Below are positions 1 to 5,861 of a stretch of 9,504 nucleotides of DNA, piece after piece (the first letter of the stretch is position 1; each line of letters opens with the position of its first letter). Origin of the DNA: Clostridiales bacterium. GTDB taxonomy: Bacteria > Bacillota > Clostridia > Oscillospirales > CAG-272. The stretch lies in NCBI GenBank assembly GCA_018370615.1, contig JAGZAC010000050.1:1-9504 (forward strand), read 5' to 3'. The notes below the pieces were generated by a model, which was not told where the DNA came from, did not search any database, and saw only the letters and a program-made list of their open reading frames with translations. A program made the translations under genes and the position numbers.

Positions 1-269
1 AGATGTTCATTTTTAATGATGTAAGCCGGGCTCGGTTTGGACTGAGTCAGTCTCTCTTAATCAGCTTTGTAGTATGTGCTACCATAGCCTGTACGGTAGT
101 AATTGCGAAAATTGTGGGCTGCATGCTGCCGATGCTGGCAAAGCGTTTGGGTCTGGATCCGGCAGTCATGGCAAGCCCGTTTATAACGACGATTGTAGAT
201 ATTCTCAGCCTGCTCATTTATTTCGGTATTGCTGCGGCATTGCTGGATTCTGTGGGAGCGGCAATATGA
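1..269 (+). CDS. mgtE: Magnesium transporter MgtE, C-terminal fragment (5' end outside window)
   Basis: The 3' end of a membrane protein; the reading frame is open to the window edge, so the true start lies upstream and the ATG at position 3 is probably internal. The visible 88 residues carry two hydrophobic segments (about residues 17-44 and 59-82). Between them is the MgtE signature: a GCMLPML stretch, then LGLDPA (residues 49-54) and SPFITTIVD (58-66), then LLIYFGIA. In MgtE channels this part forms the last pore helices, and Asp66 appears to match the conserved pore aspartate near the C-terminus that binds Mg2+. MgtE imports Mg2+ across the cytoplasmic membrane; the cytosolic N and CBS sensor domains would lie upstream. 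The stop is 12 bp before nadE, so the two genes are probably co-transcribed. The family call rests on motif recognition over a short fragment. Confidence 0.85.
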   Translation, partial: MFIFNDVSRARFGLSQSLLISFVVCATIACTVVIAKIVGCMLPMLAKRLGLDPAVMASPFITTIVDILSLLIYFGIAAALLDSVGAAI

Positions 270-281
270 CAGGAGAAGAAA

Positions 282-2231
282 ATGTTTGATTATATTAGAG
301 TGGCGGCGGCTGTACCCACTGTAAAAGTAGGGGACACCAAAGCAAACGTGCGGGAAATTCTCAAGCAGACGGACGAGGCGCTGGCGGCTGGCAGCCAGAT
401 TATCGCTTTCCCGGAGCTTGCGCTTACCGGATATACCTGCGCAGATTTATTCTTTCAGAAAGCATTGCATCAAAGCGTCTCTGAAGCGTTGACACAGCTG
501 GCGGACCGCACGCTTGGAGAAAGCTTTACCATGATTGTGGGTGCCCCCGTTCCAATCGAAGGACAGCTGTACAATTGCGCCGTTGTGATTTCGGAAGGGA
601 AAATTGTAGGCATATCTGTAAAAACCTTTCTCTCCAATTATGGGGAGTTTTACGAAAAGCGTTGGTTTTCTTCTGCGTCCGAATTACGAGCTGAGGAAGT
701 ACACGCTCGACAGATCGGTTTGGACTGCGAACAGGATTATGCGATTCCCGTAGGCGCCGATTTGGTATACCACCTTATGGACGGCGTCTCTTTTGGGGTG
801 GAAATTTGCGAGGACTTGTGGGCGCCGCTTCCTCCCAGTACTTTTCTGGCAATGGGCGGAGCGCAGCTCATATTGAATCTTTCTGCAAGTAATGAGACTC
901 TTGGAAAACGTCAGTACAGGCGAGAACTGGTAAAAAATCAAAGCGCTCGTTTATTTGCGGGATATATTTTTGTTTCTGCAGGTCCGGGAGAATCCACCAC
1001 AGACGTTGTTTTTTCGGGAGACACTATTTTGTGCGAAAACGGAAGGATTCTCAAGGAAAACAACGAGGTAATCGCACCTGCGCATGTACAGGTAGCAGAT
1101 ATAGATTTTGGAAGGCTGGACAGCGAGAGAATGCGGCAGAAAACCTTTGGAAATGCAGCGGCTGTGTACGGCGCTCCCTGCCGAACAGTGCATCTGGCGC
1201 AGCAATCCGAAAGTGACGGCGCACTTTATCCTGTCAGCCCACACCCCTTTGTTCCGGAGGACAGCGAAGACCGTACAAATCGCTGCCGTGGTATTTTTGA
1301 AATGCAGGTATCAGGTCTGCAAAAACGGCTGAGGACTGTGGGCGCCCGGCCGGTGATCGGTGTGTCGGGTGGCTTGGATTCCACGCTGGCACTTCTTGTC
1401 TCCTGTGAGGCGGTGCAGCGGCTGGGGCGCGCTACGTCTGATGTCTGTGCCATTACAATGCCGTGCTTTGGAACCACCAGCCGAACATACGACAATGCAA
1501 TTCGTCTTATGAAGCAATTGGGTGTCACCGCTCTGGAGATTCCCATACGGGATGCCTGCATCCAGCACTGTAAGGACATCGGTCATCCGGTGGATCAGAT
1601 GGACGTTACCTTTGAAAATATACAGGCCAGAGAGCGCACACAGGTGTTGATGGACTATGCAAGTAAAATCGGCGGTCTTGTGGTCGGTACGGGAGATTTA
1701 AGTGAGCTTGCGCTGGGGTGGTGTACCTACAATGCGGATCACATGAGCATGTATGGCGTCAACGCAGGGGTACCTAAAACCCTCATGCGCTGGATGATCA
1801 ATTCCATGGCGGAAGATGATATTTTCTCGGGATGCAGGGAAGTTCTGCTGGACATTTTGGATACTCCCATCAGCCCAGAACTCCTGCCTCCGGATGAGAA
1901 CGGTAAAATTGCGCAGCAGACAGAGGATATTGTAGGACCGTACGAGCTTCATGATTTCTTTTTGTACTATGCGCTTCGCTTTGGATTTTCACCGAAAAAA
2001 ATCTTTCATTTAGCAAAAAAGGCGTTTGCAGGGAAGTATGACGGGAAGACGCTACAGAAATGGATGCGGATTTTCTATAAAAGATTTTTTACCCAGCAGT
2101 ATAAACGCAGCTGTCAGCCAGACGGTGTAAAAGTCGGCAGTATCGCCTTGTCTCCCCGAGGCGATTGGCGGATGCCCAGTGATGCGGCGGTATCTCTTTG
2201 GCTGGAAGAAGCGGAGAATTTGCAAATATAA
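282..2231 (+). CDS. nadE: Glutamine-dependent NAD+ synthetase (two-domain)
   Basis: Makes NAD+ from deamido-NAD+ (nicotinate adenine dinucleotide), ATP and glutamine, the last step of NAD synthesis, in the cytosol. The 649 residues are typical of the two-domain form. The N-terminal nitrilase-fold glutaminase (about 1-290) shows the expected triad: Glu45 in FPELALTGY, Lys114 in SVKTFLSNYGEFYEKRWF, and Cys176 in EICEDLW. The C-terminal ATP-pyrophosphatase domain (about 335-649) has the PP-loop SGGLDS at 362-367. It is followed by ENIQARERTQ (445-454), GTGDLSELALGW (469-480) and HMSMYGVN (487-494), all standard for the synthetase. The segment after Lys114 reads LSNY where LPNY is usual, a minor change. 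Start ATG 282 is supported by AGGAG at 271-275. The gene follows mgtE closely and is probably in the same transcript. Its TAA stop (2229-2231) overlaps one arm of an inverted repeat. Confidence 0.97.
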   Translation: MFDYIRVAAAVPTVKVGDTKANVREILKQTDEALAAGSQIIAFPELALTGYTCADLFFQKALHQSVSEALTQLADRTLGESFTMIVGAPVPIEGQLYNCAVVISEGKIVGISVKTFLSNYGEFYEKRWFSSASELRAEEVHARQIGLDCEQDYAIPVGADLVYHLMDGVSFGVEICEDLWAPLPPSTFLAMGGAQLILNLSASNETLGKRQYRRELVKNQSARLFAGYIFVSAGPGESTTDVVFSGDTILCENGRILKENNEVIAPAHVQVADIDFGRLDSERMRQKTFGNAAAVYGAPCRTVHLAQQSESDGALYPVSPHPFVPEDSEDRTNRCRGIFEMQVSGLQKRLRTVGARPVIGVSGGLDSTLALLVSCEAVQRLGRATSDVCAITMPCFGTTSRTYDNAIRLMKQLGVTALEIPIRDACIQHCKDIGHPVDQMDVTFENIQARERTQVLMDYASKIGGLVVGTGDLSELALGWCTYNADHMSMYGVNAGVPKTLMRWMINSMAEDDIFSGCREVLLDILDTPISPELLPPDENGKIAQQTEDIVGPYELHDFFLYYALRFGFSPKKIFHLAKKAFAGKYDGKTLQKWMRIFYKRFFTQQYKRSCQPDGVKVGSIALSPRGDWRMPSDAAVSLWLEEAENLQI

Positions 2232-2241
2232 AAGGCCGGAA
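2230..2241. repeat. Left arm of a 12-bp inverted repeat flanking the kinase gene
   Basis: AAAAGGCCGGAA begins inside the nadE stop codon. Its exact reverse complement, TTCCGGCCTTTT, lies at 3282-3293, just outside the hairpin behind the phosphotransferase gene. The match ends at exactly 12 bp on both sides. If the intervening 1,040 bp were removed, the arms would form a compact A-tailed/T-tailed GC-rich hairpin followed by CCTTTTA, a typical bidirectional intrinsic terminator between the convergent nadE and lipoprotein genes. A 12-bp match over about 1 kb could also be chance. Confidence 0.5.
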
Positions 2242-2279
2242 AAGGGAGACACTTTCTATAGTAAGAAAGGTGAAAGACT

Positions 2280-3164
2280 ATGCCGCAACATAAGTTTATT
2301 ACAAAGCAACTAATAAATAAAGGTTGGTCAGAAGATAAAAAATACTGTGTTACTGACGAACAAGGAAATAAGTTCTTACTTCGTGTTTCTCCGATTGAAC
2401 AGTATGACAGAAAGAAAAGTGAATATGAACTTATGAGTCAGGTGGCAGCTCTCGGTGTGCCAATGTGTACTCCTTTGGAGTTCGGCACATCAGATGAAGG
2501 AGTTTATTCTATTCAAACTTGGATAGACGGCATTGATGCAGAAGAAAATGTACATAATTTCACATGCGAAGAACAGTATTCTTACGGTTTTGAAGCGGGA
2601 AAAATACTGAAGAAAATTCACAAAATCCCAGCTCCCAAAGAAATAGAAGATTGGGAAATCTATTTTAATCGGAAAGCAGACCGCAAAATCAAGAGGTATG
2701 AAGAATGTCCCATCAAGTACGAAAATGGGCAAGCCTTCATTGATTACATGAACGCTCACAGATATTTACTCAGCGATCGCCCTCAAACCTATCAGCACGG
2801 AGATTACCATATTGGCAATATGATGATAGGGAATGATAAGCAACTCTACATCATTGATTTTAATAGAAATGACTTCGGAGATCCATGGGAAGAATTTAAG
2901 TGCACTGCGTGGTGCGCCCAAATTGCCCCTTTGTTTGCAACTGGAATGGTTAACGGATACTTCGATTATGATGTGCCTATTCAGTTTTGGGAGCTGCTCG
3001 CACTTTATATCAGCGGGAATACTCTATCTTCTGTGCCTTGGGCAATTCCTTTTGGACAGAGTCGAATTCAAGTAATGGTAAATCAAGCAAAAGAGGTACT
3101 AAGTTGGTATGATAATATGACGAAAACCATTCCAACTTGGTACAAAGGAGTTATAAGCAACTGA
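2280..3164 (+). CDS. Aminoglycoside phosphotransferase-family (APH/choline kinase fold) small-molecule kinase
   Basis: A 294-residue cytosolic kinase of the APH superfamily. The catalytic loop is HGDYHIGNMM (173-182), with Asp175 as presumed catalytic base and Asn180 as metal ligand. The metal-binding segment is IIDFNRNDFGDPWEEF (191-206), with Asp193. The N-lobe strand reads KFLLRVSP (31-38), with arginine where many APHs have the ATP-binding lysine, followed by an acidic helix with Glu48 and Glu50. The natural substrate is unknown. Relatives include aminoglycoside and macrolide phosphotransferases, but many members phosphorylate metabolites and resistance cannot be inferred. Start ATG 2280 follows AAAGGTG at 2266-2272. 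Codon use is more AT-rich than in nadE, ychF or the methyltransferase, and I see no convincing promoter in the 48-bp gap, so it may rely on nadE readthrough. AT bias plus flanking repeats suggest acquisition by transfer. Confidence 0.85.
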   Translation: MPQHKFITKQLINKGWSEDKKYCVTDEQGNKFLLRVSPIEQYDRKKSEYELMSQVAALGVPMCTPLEFGTSDEGVYSIQTWIDGIDAEENVHNFTCEEQYSYGFEAGKILKKIHKIPAPKEIEDWEIYFNRKADRKIKRYEECPIKYENGQAFIDYMNAHRYLLSDRPQTYQHGDYHIGNMMIGNDKQLYIIDFNRNDFGDPWEEFKCTAWCAQIAPLFATGMVNGYFDYDVPIQFWELLALYISGNTLSSVPWAIPFGQSRIQVMVNQAKEVLSWYDNMTKTIPTWYKGVISN

Positions 3165-3204
3165 TATGAAATATGTACCGACGTGTCCACAGGGATAACG
3201 AGCA

Positions 3205-3228
3205 TCGGATTGTGACACCACAATCCGA
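3205..3228. other. Perfect 10-bp hairpin of unknown role behind the kinase gene
   Basis: TCGGATTGTG (3205-3214) and CACAATCCGA (3219-3228) pair perfectly around an ACAC loop. On the plus strand it is followed by a run of As, not Ts, so it is not a standard terminator for the kinase gene. On the minus strand the T run comes before the stem, also the wrong order. It could be an mRNA 3'-end stabiliser or the end of a past insertion. Nothing else is recognisable between 3165 and 3250. Confidence 0.55.
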
Positions 3229-3250
3229 AAAAAGGTAAAATATAAATCAT

Positions 3251-3280
3251 TGGGGCACCTTCCTTACGGAGGGTGCCCCA
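3251..3280. terminator. 13-bp stem-loop terminator between convergent genes
   Basis: TGGGGCACCTTCC (3251-3263) pairs with GGAGGGTGCCCCA (3268-3280) around a TTAC loop, with a single G-T wobble. On the minus strand the stem is followed by a T-rich tract (ATGATTTATATTTT, then TTTTTT at 3228-3236), so it best serves as terminator for the ychF-lipoprotein unit ending at 3303. On the plus strand the following bases include CCTTTTCCTTTT after a 9-bp gap, so termination of the kinase transcript is also possible but weaker. Confidence 0.75.
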
Positions 3281-3281
3281 A

Positions 3282-3293
3282 TTCCGGCCTTTT
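3282..3293. repeat. Right arm of the 12-bp inverted repeat
   Basis: TTCCGGCCTTTT, the exact reverse complement of the sequence at 2230-2241. It is followed by CCTTTTAA, which would act as the T tract of the reconstructed terminator. It lies directly between the stem-loop at 3251-3280 and the stop codon of the minus-strand lipoprotein gene. Confidence 0.5.
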
Positions 3294-3302
3294 CCTTTTA
3301 AG

Positions 3303-3686
3303 CTATTGTTTATAAAATATCACATCTTCACCATTGTCTGAAAGATGCATCTCCCGTCCTTTAATAGTACAAGGAATGCTTTCTGGTTCCCCGTTTTCAT
3401 AGGTAAGAGTCAAGGTGCTCCCGTCGTACGTGTATTCAAAAGTAAAAAGGTCTTCATCATTGTCCAAATGGGTGCTGCCGGTACCGTCTTCATTAAAGAT
3501 ATAATAGACACTGAAGAAGATGTCTTCAGAAACATATCCCTCCAAAATATCTTGATATTCCTCATTATTTGTCATCGCCCATGTACCGACAATATTTTCT
3601 GAACCACCGGTAGTGTTGCCGCAGGCACACAGTAACGCAGCCACCAGCAATACAGTGGCACTCAATAAGGAAATCTTTTTTATCAT
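3303..3686 (-). CDS. Small secreted lipoprotein, lipocalin-like beta domain
   Basis: A 127-residue protein with a lipoprotein signal peptide: MIKK, a hydrophobic core (about residues 5-19), and lipobox LCAC with Cys22 as the likely lipidated residue, then a Gly/Thr/Ser linker. The mature part starts with NIVGTWAM and continues with YYIFNEDGTGSTH, FEYTYDGSTLTLTYENG, and a C-terminal CTIKGREMHLSDNGEDVIFYKQ. This is the strand pattern of small lipocalin-like lipoproteins common in Clostridia (IVGTW start, F-x-x-DGTG, L-x-L-x-Y). It would be anchored outside the cytoplasmic membrane, and its ligand is unknown. Start ATG at 3686 follows a strong AGGAG on the minus strand (about 3696-3700). The gene lies 25 bp downstream of ychF, and a terminator follows, so it is probably the last gene of that transcript. 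The link to YchF function is not obvious. Confidence 0.85.
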   Translation of the reverse strand: MIKKISLLSATVLLVAALLCACGNTTGGSENIVGTWAMTNNEEYQDILEGYVSEDIFFSVYYIFNEDGTGSTHLDNDEDLFTFEYTYDGSTLTLTYENGEPESIPCTIKGREMHLSDNGEDVIFYKQ

Positions 3687-3711
3687 ATTTTTGTCCTCCT
3701 ACAGCTTATGA

Positions 3712-4806
3712 TTAAACATTGAACAAAAATTCTACCACGTCTCCATCGCACATGACGTATTCTTTTCCTTCGCTGCGCAGCAGGCCCTTGGCCTTTGCCG
3801 CTGCAAGAGAGCCGCATGCCATCAAATCGTCAAAGGCAATTACTTCTGCACGGATAAACCCCCGCTCAAAATCGGAATGAATTTTTCCGGCTGCCTGGGG
3901 CGCCTTTGTCCCTTTGCGGATCGTCCATGCCCGCACTTCTTTGGGACCGCCGGTAAGAAAGCTAATCAGGCCGAGCAGGGAATAGCCTGCTTTAATGAGC
4001 TTATCCAAGCCGGATTCCTTGATTCCCATATCGGCGAGAAAAGCGGCCTTTTCTTCCGGTTCCAGTTCTGCAATTTCTGCCTCAATTTCTGCACTAACGG
4101 GAATTACCTGGGCGCCTTCTGTATTTGCAGCTTCGACGACTTCCTGAAAGTATGCATTATCCCCTGATACACCGGCTGCTTCTTCCTCGCTCACATTGGC
4201 TGCATAAATAACCGGTTTGGCAGTCAACAGCCCTGCTTCTTCCAAAATCGCCCATTCCTCCTCTGTAAATTCACCGCTGCGGGCAGTTTTTCCATCGGAG
4301 AGAAGTGCCAGTGTCTTTTCATATACTTCTAGGGCAGGGGCAAGGCTTTTATCGCTTTTTACTGTTTTTTTTGTTTTTTCAATCCGCCGCTCCAGCGTTT
4401 CCATATCGGAAAAAATCAGCTCCAAATTGATTGTCTCAATATCTCTGGAGGGATTTACGCTGCCGTCTACATGGACGATGTCCCCGTTATCGAAACAGCG
4501 TACCACGTGCACCACGGCGTCCACGTCTCGAATGTGAGACAAAAATTTGTTTCCCAGTCCTTCCCCCTTCGAGGCGCCCCGCACCAGTCCGGCGATATCC
4601 ACAAATTCGATTACGGCAGGGGTGTATTTCTGCGGGCTGTACATCTGTGCCAGTGCATCCAGCCGGGAATCCGGTACGGCTACCACGCCTACGTTTGGGT
4701 CAATGGTGCAGAAGGGATAATTTGCCGACTGAGCACCCGCGCCTGTAATTGCATTAAATAAGGTACTTTTGCCTACATTGGGCAGTCCGATGATTCCAAG
4801 TTTCAT
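3712..4806 (-). CDS. ychF: Redox-regulated ATPase YchF (Obg/OLA1 family)
   Basis: A 364-residue cytosolic P-loop NTPase that binds ribosomes and, unlike most Obg-family proteins, prefers ATP. The P-loop is GLPNVGKS (7-14), the G3 motif is DIAG (70-73), and the G4 position reads NVSE (204-207), the NxxE form that marks YchF/OLA1 instead of the GTP-specifying NKxD. LVRGASKGEGLGNKFL (74-89) and FDNGDIVHV (105-113) are also typical. A coiled-coil region lies around 135-170, and the C-terminus is the TGS-type domain (about 276-360, with RAWTIRKGTKAPQAAGKIH). The frame stays open 30 codons further upstream to 4896. The start at 4806 is preferred because the protein then begins MKLGIIGLPNVGKS at family length, AAAAGGAA sits 9 bp upstream, and a good promoter lies within the extension. 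It heads a unit with the lipoprotein gene. Confidence 0.96.
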   Translation of the reverse strand: MKLGIIGLPNVGKSTLFNAITGAGAQSANYPFCTIDPNVGVVAVPDSRLDALAQMYSPQKYTPAVIEFVDIAGLVRGASKGEGLGNKFLSHIRDVDAVVHVVRCFDNGDIVHVDGSVNPSRDIETINLELIFSDMETLERRIEKTKKTVKSDKSLAPALEVYEKTLALLSDGKTARSGEFTEEEWAILEEAGLLTAKPVIYAANVSEEEAAGVSGDNAYFQEVVEAANTEGAQVIPVSAEIEAEIAELEPEEKAAFLADMGIKESGLDKLIKAGYSLLGLISFLTGGPKEVRAWTIRKGTKAPQAAGKIHSDFERGFIRAEVIAFDDLMACGSLAAAKAKGLLRSEGKEYVMCDGDVVEFLFNV

Positions 4807-4836
4807 ATCGTACCATTCCTTTTCGATTCTACTGCT

Positions 4837-4865
4837 ATTATACAGAAAAGGTTCCTTTACTGCAA
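4837..4865 (-). promoter_or_regulatory. SigA-type promoter of ychF
   Basis: On the minus strand TTGCAG (4865-4860) and a perfect TATAAT (4842-4837) are separated by exactly 17 bp. Transcription would start near 4830, giving a leader of about 25 nt that carries the AAAAGGAA ribosome binding site. The -35 box is weak (3 of 6 consensus bases). AT-rich upstream DNA with three T runs on the plus strand (A runs on the minus strand; 4872-4877, 4897-4905, 4917-4923) could act as UP elements. Confidence 0.7.
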
Positions 4866-5105
4866 GGGATATTTTTTGAATTGACAAATTCACCAATTTT
4901 TTTTTAATAAATCACATTTTTTTCACATAACTATCACTTTCGCCGGTTAAAATAGCACCAATAAATGGAATAGCTTTGAAATATTTGGACAAAAATCAAA
5001 AATGTTGAGAAAAATCTGTATACAAACTTGATATTTTATGTTATCATAATGTTGAATATTTCTGAATCGCTATGCAATACCTTCATAAAGGAGAGTATAA
5101 ATAAA
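4866..5105. promoter_or_regulatory. AT-rich divergent intergenic region upstream of the response regulator
   Basis: No gene is seen here. Two plus-strand promoter candidates exist. One is TTGACA (4881-4886) with TAATAA 18 bp later (4905-4910), which would give a leader of about 190 nt. The other is an extended -10, TG-T-TATCAT (5039-5047), with a poor -35, which would give a leader of about 50 nt. Other small elements are a 6-bp inverted repeat TGAATT-GACA-AATTCA (4877-4892), the palindrome TGTATACA (5017-5024), and three similar TTGA...ATATTT motifs at 4976, 5028 and 5052. The regulator's ribosome binding site AAAGGAGAG is at 5087-5095. Confidence 0.45.
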
Positions 5106-5795
5106 ATGAGTACGAAAATTTTAATTGTTGACGATGATCCGAATATCTGCGAACTGCTGCGGCTTTATTTTGAAAACGAAGGCTATGAGGTCAAAACTGC
5201 TTCTGACGGAGCAGAGGGCGTCAGTTATTTCAAAATGTACGAGCCGGACCTAGTGCTTTTGGACATAATGCTGCCCAAGAAGGACGGCTGGCAGGTTTGC
5301 AGGGAGATCCGAGAGGTATCCTCCAAGCCGGTGATTATGGTAACGGCAAAAGGCGATGTCTTTGATAAGGTGCTGGGCCTGGAGCTGGGGGCAGATGACT
5401 TCATTGTGAAGCCCTTTGATATGAAAGAGGTTTCCGCCAGAATCAAGGCCGTGCTTCGCAGGTACAGCGCCCATGACAACCAGATGGAAGACGAAGTCAT
5501 TAAATTCGAAAACATTGAAATCAGTCTGCAGAAATACGAGCTGAAGCTGCGGGGCAAGCCGGTGGACATTCCGCCTAAGGAATTGGAACTCCTATACTTC
5601 CTTGCCTCCAATTTCAACCGGGTCTTCACCAGAGATCAATTGCTGGACAAGGTATGGGGCTTTGACTATCTGGGGGACTCCAGAACGGTGGACGTCCATG
5701 TGAAACGCCTGCGGGAAAAGCTGGAGGGTGTTTCCGACAAATGGACACTGAAAACCGTATGGGGCGTCGGTTATAAATTTGAACTGCTGCAGTGA
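5106..5795 (+). CDS. OmpR-family response regulator
   Basis: A 229-residue DNA-binding regulator. The receiver domain (about 4-118) has the acidic pocket Asp9-Asp11, phosphoacceptor Asp53 in LLDIMLPKKDGW, switch Thr80 in MVTAKGD and Lys102 in VKPF. The OmpR/PhoB winged-helix domain (about 128-227) has LELLYFLASN, VFTRDQLLDKVWGFDYLGDSRTVDVHVKRLREKL and a VWGVGYKF wing. When phosphorylated by its kinase it would bind promoter DNA, usually as a dimer on direct repeats. The frame is open 26 codons further upstream (5028), but the start at 5106 is chosen because MSTKILIVDDD is the standard receiver N-terminus and AAAGGAGAG lies 10 bp upstream. The partner kinase begins 66 bp downstream, with a hairpin between them. 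The regulon is not readable from sequence. Confidence 0.95.
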   Translation: MSTKILIVDDDPNICELLRLYFENEGYEVKTASDGAEGVSYFKMYEPDLVLLDIMLPKKDGWQVCREIREVSSKPVIMVTAKGDVFDKVLGLELGADDFIVKPFDMKEVSARIKAVLRRYSAHDNQMEDEVIKFENIEISLQKYELKLRGKPVDIPPKELELLYFLASNFNRVFTRDQLLDKVWGFDYLGDSRTVDVHVKRLREKLEGVSDKWTLKTVWGVGYKFELLQ

Positions 5796-5802
5796 CAGCA
5801 TG

Positions 5803-5836
5803 AGGGGCAGTAAACCTGCCCCTTTTCCCTTTTATT
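5803..5836 (+). terminator. Intrinsic terminator or attenuator between regulator and kinase genes
   Basis: GGGGCAG (5804-5810) pairs with CTGCCCC (5816-5822) around a TAAAC loop, with one more A-T pair outside, directly followed by TTTTCCCTTTTATTT. This is a fair Rho-independent terminator placed 8 bp after the regulator stop. No separate promoter for the kinase is evident in the 25 bp before its ribosome binding site, so partial readthrough is likely, giving more regulator than kinase. Confidence 0.65.
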
Positions 5837-5861
5837 TACATCAGTTGAAAGGAGTCTTTTT

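Noticed and set aside
2252..2269. Hairpin CTTTCT/AGAAAG covering the kinase ribosome binding site
   Set aside because: It is only 6 bp and AT-rich, too weak to claim translational control.
4807..4896. 30-codon N-terminal extension of ychF
   Set aside because: The extension overlaps the ychF promoter, lacks a ribosome binding site, and would put residues ahead of the invariant MKLGIIG start.
5028..5105. 26-codon N-terminal extension of the response regulator
   Set aside because: It is AT-rich, unlike a receiver domain, and the standard start at 5106 has a good AAAGGAGAG upstream.
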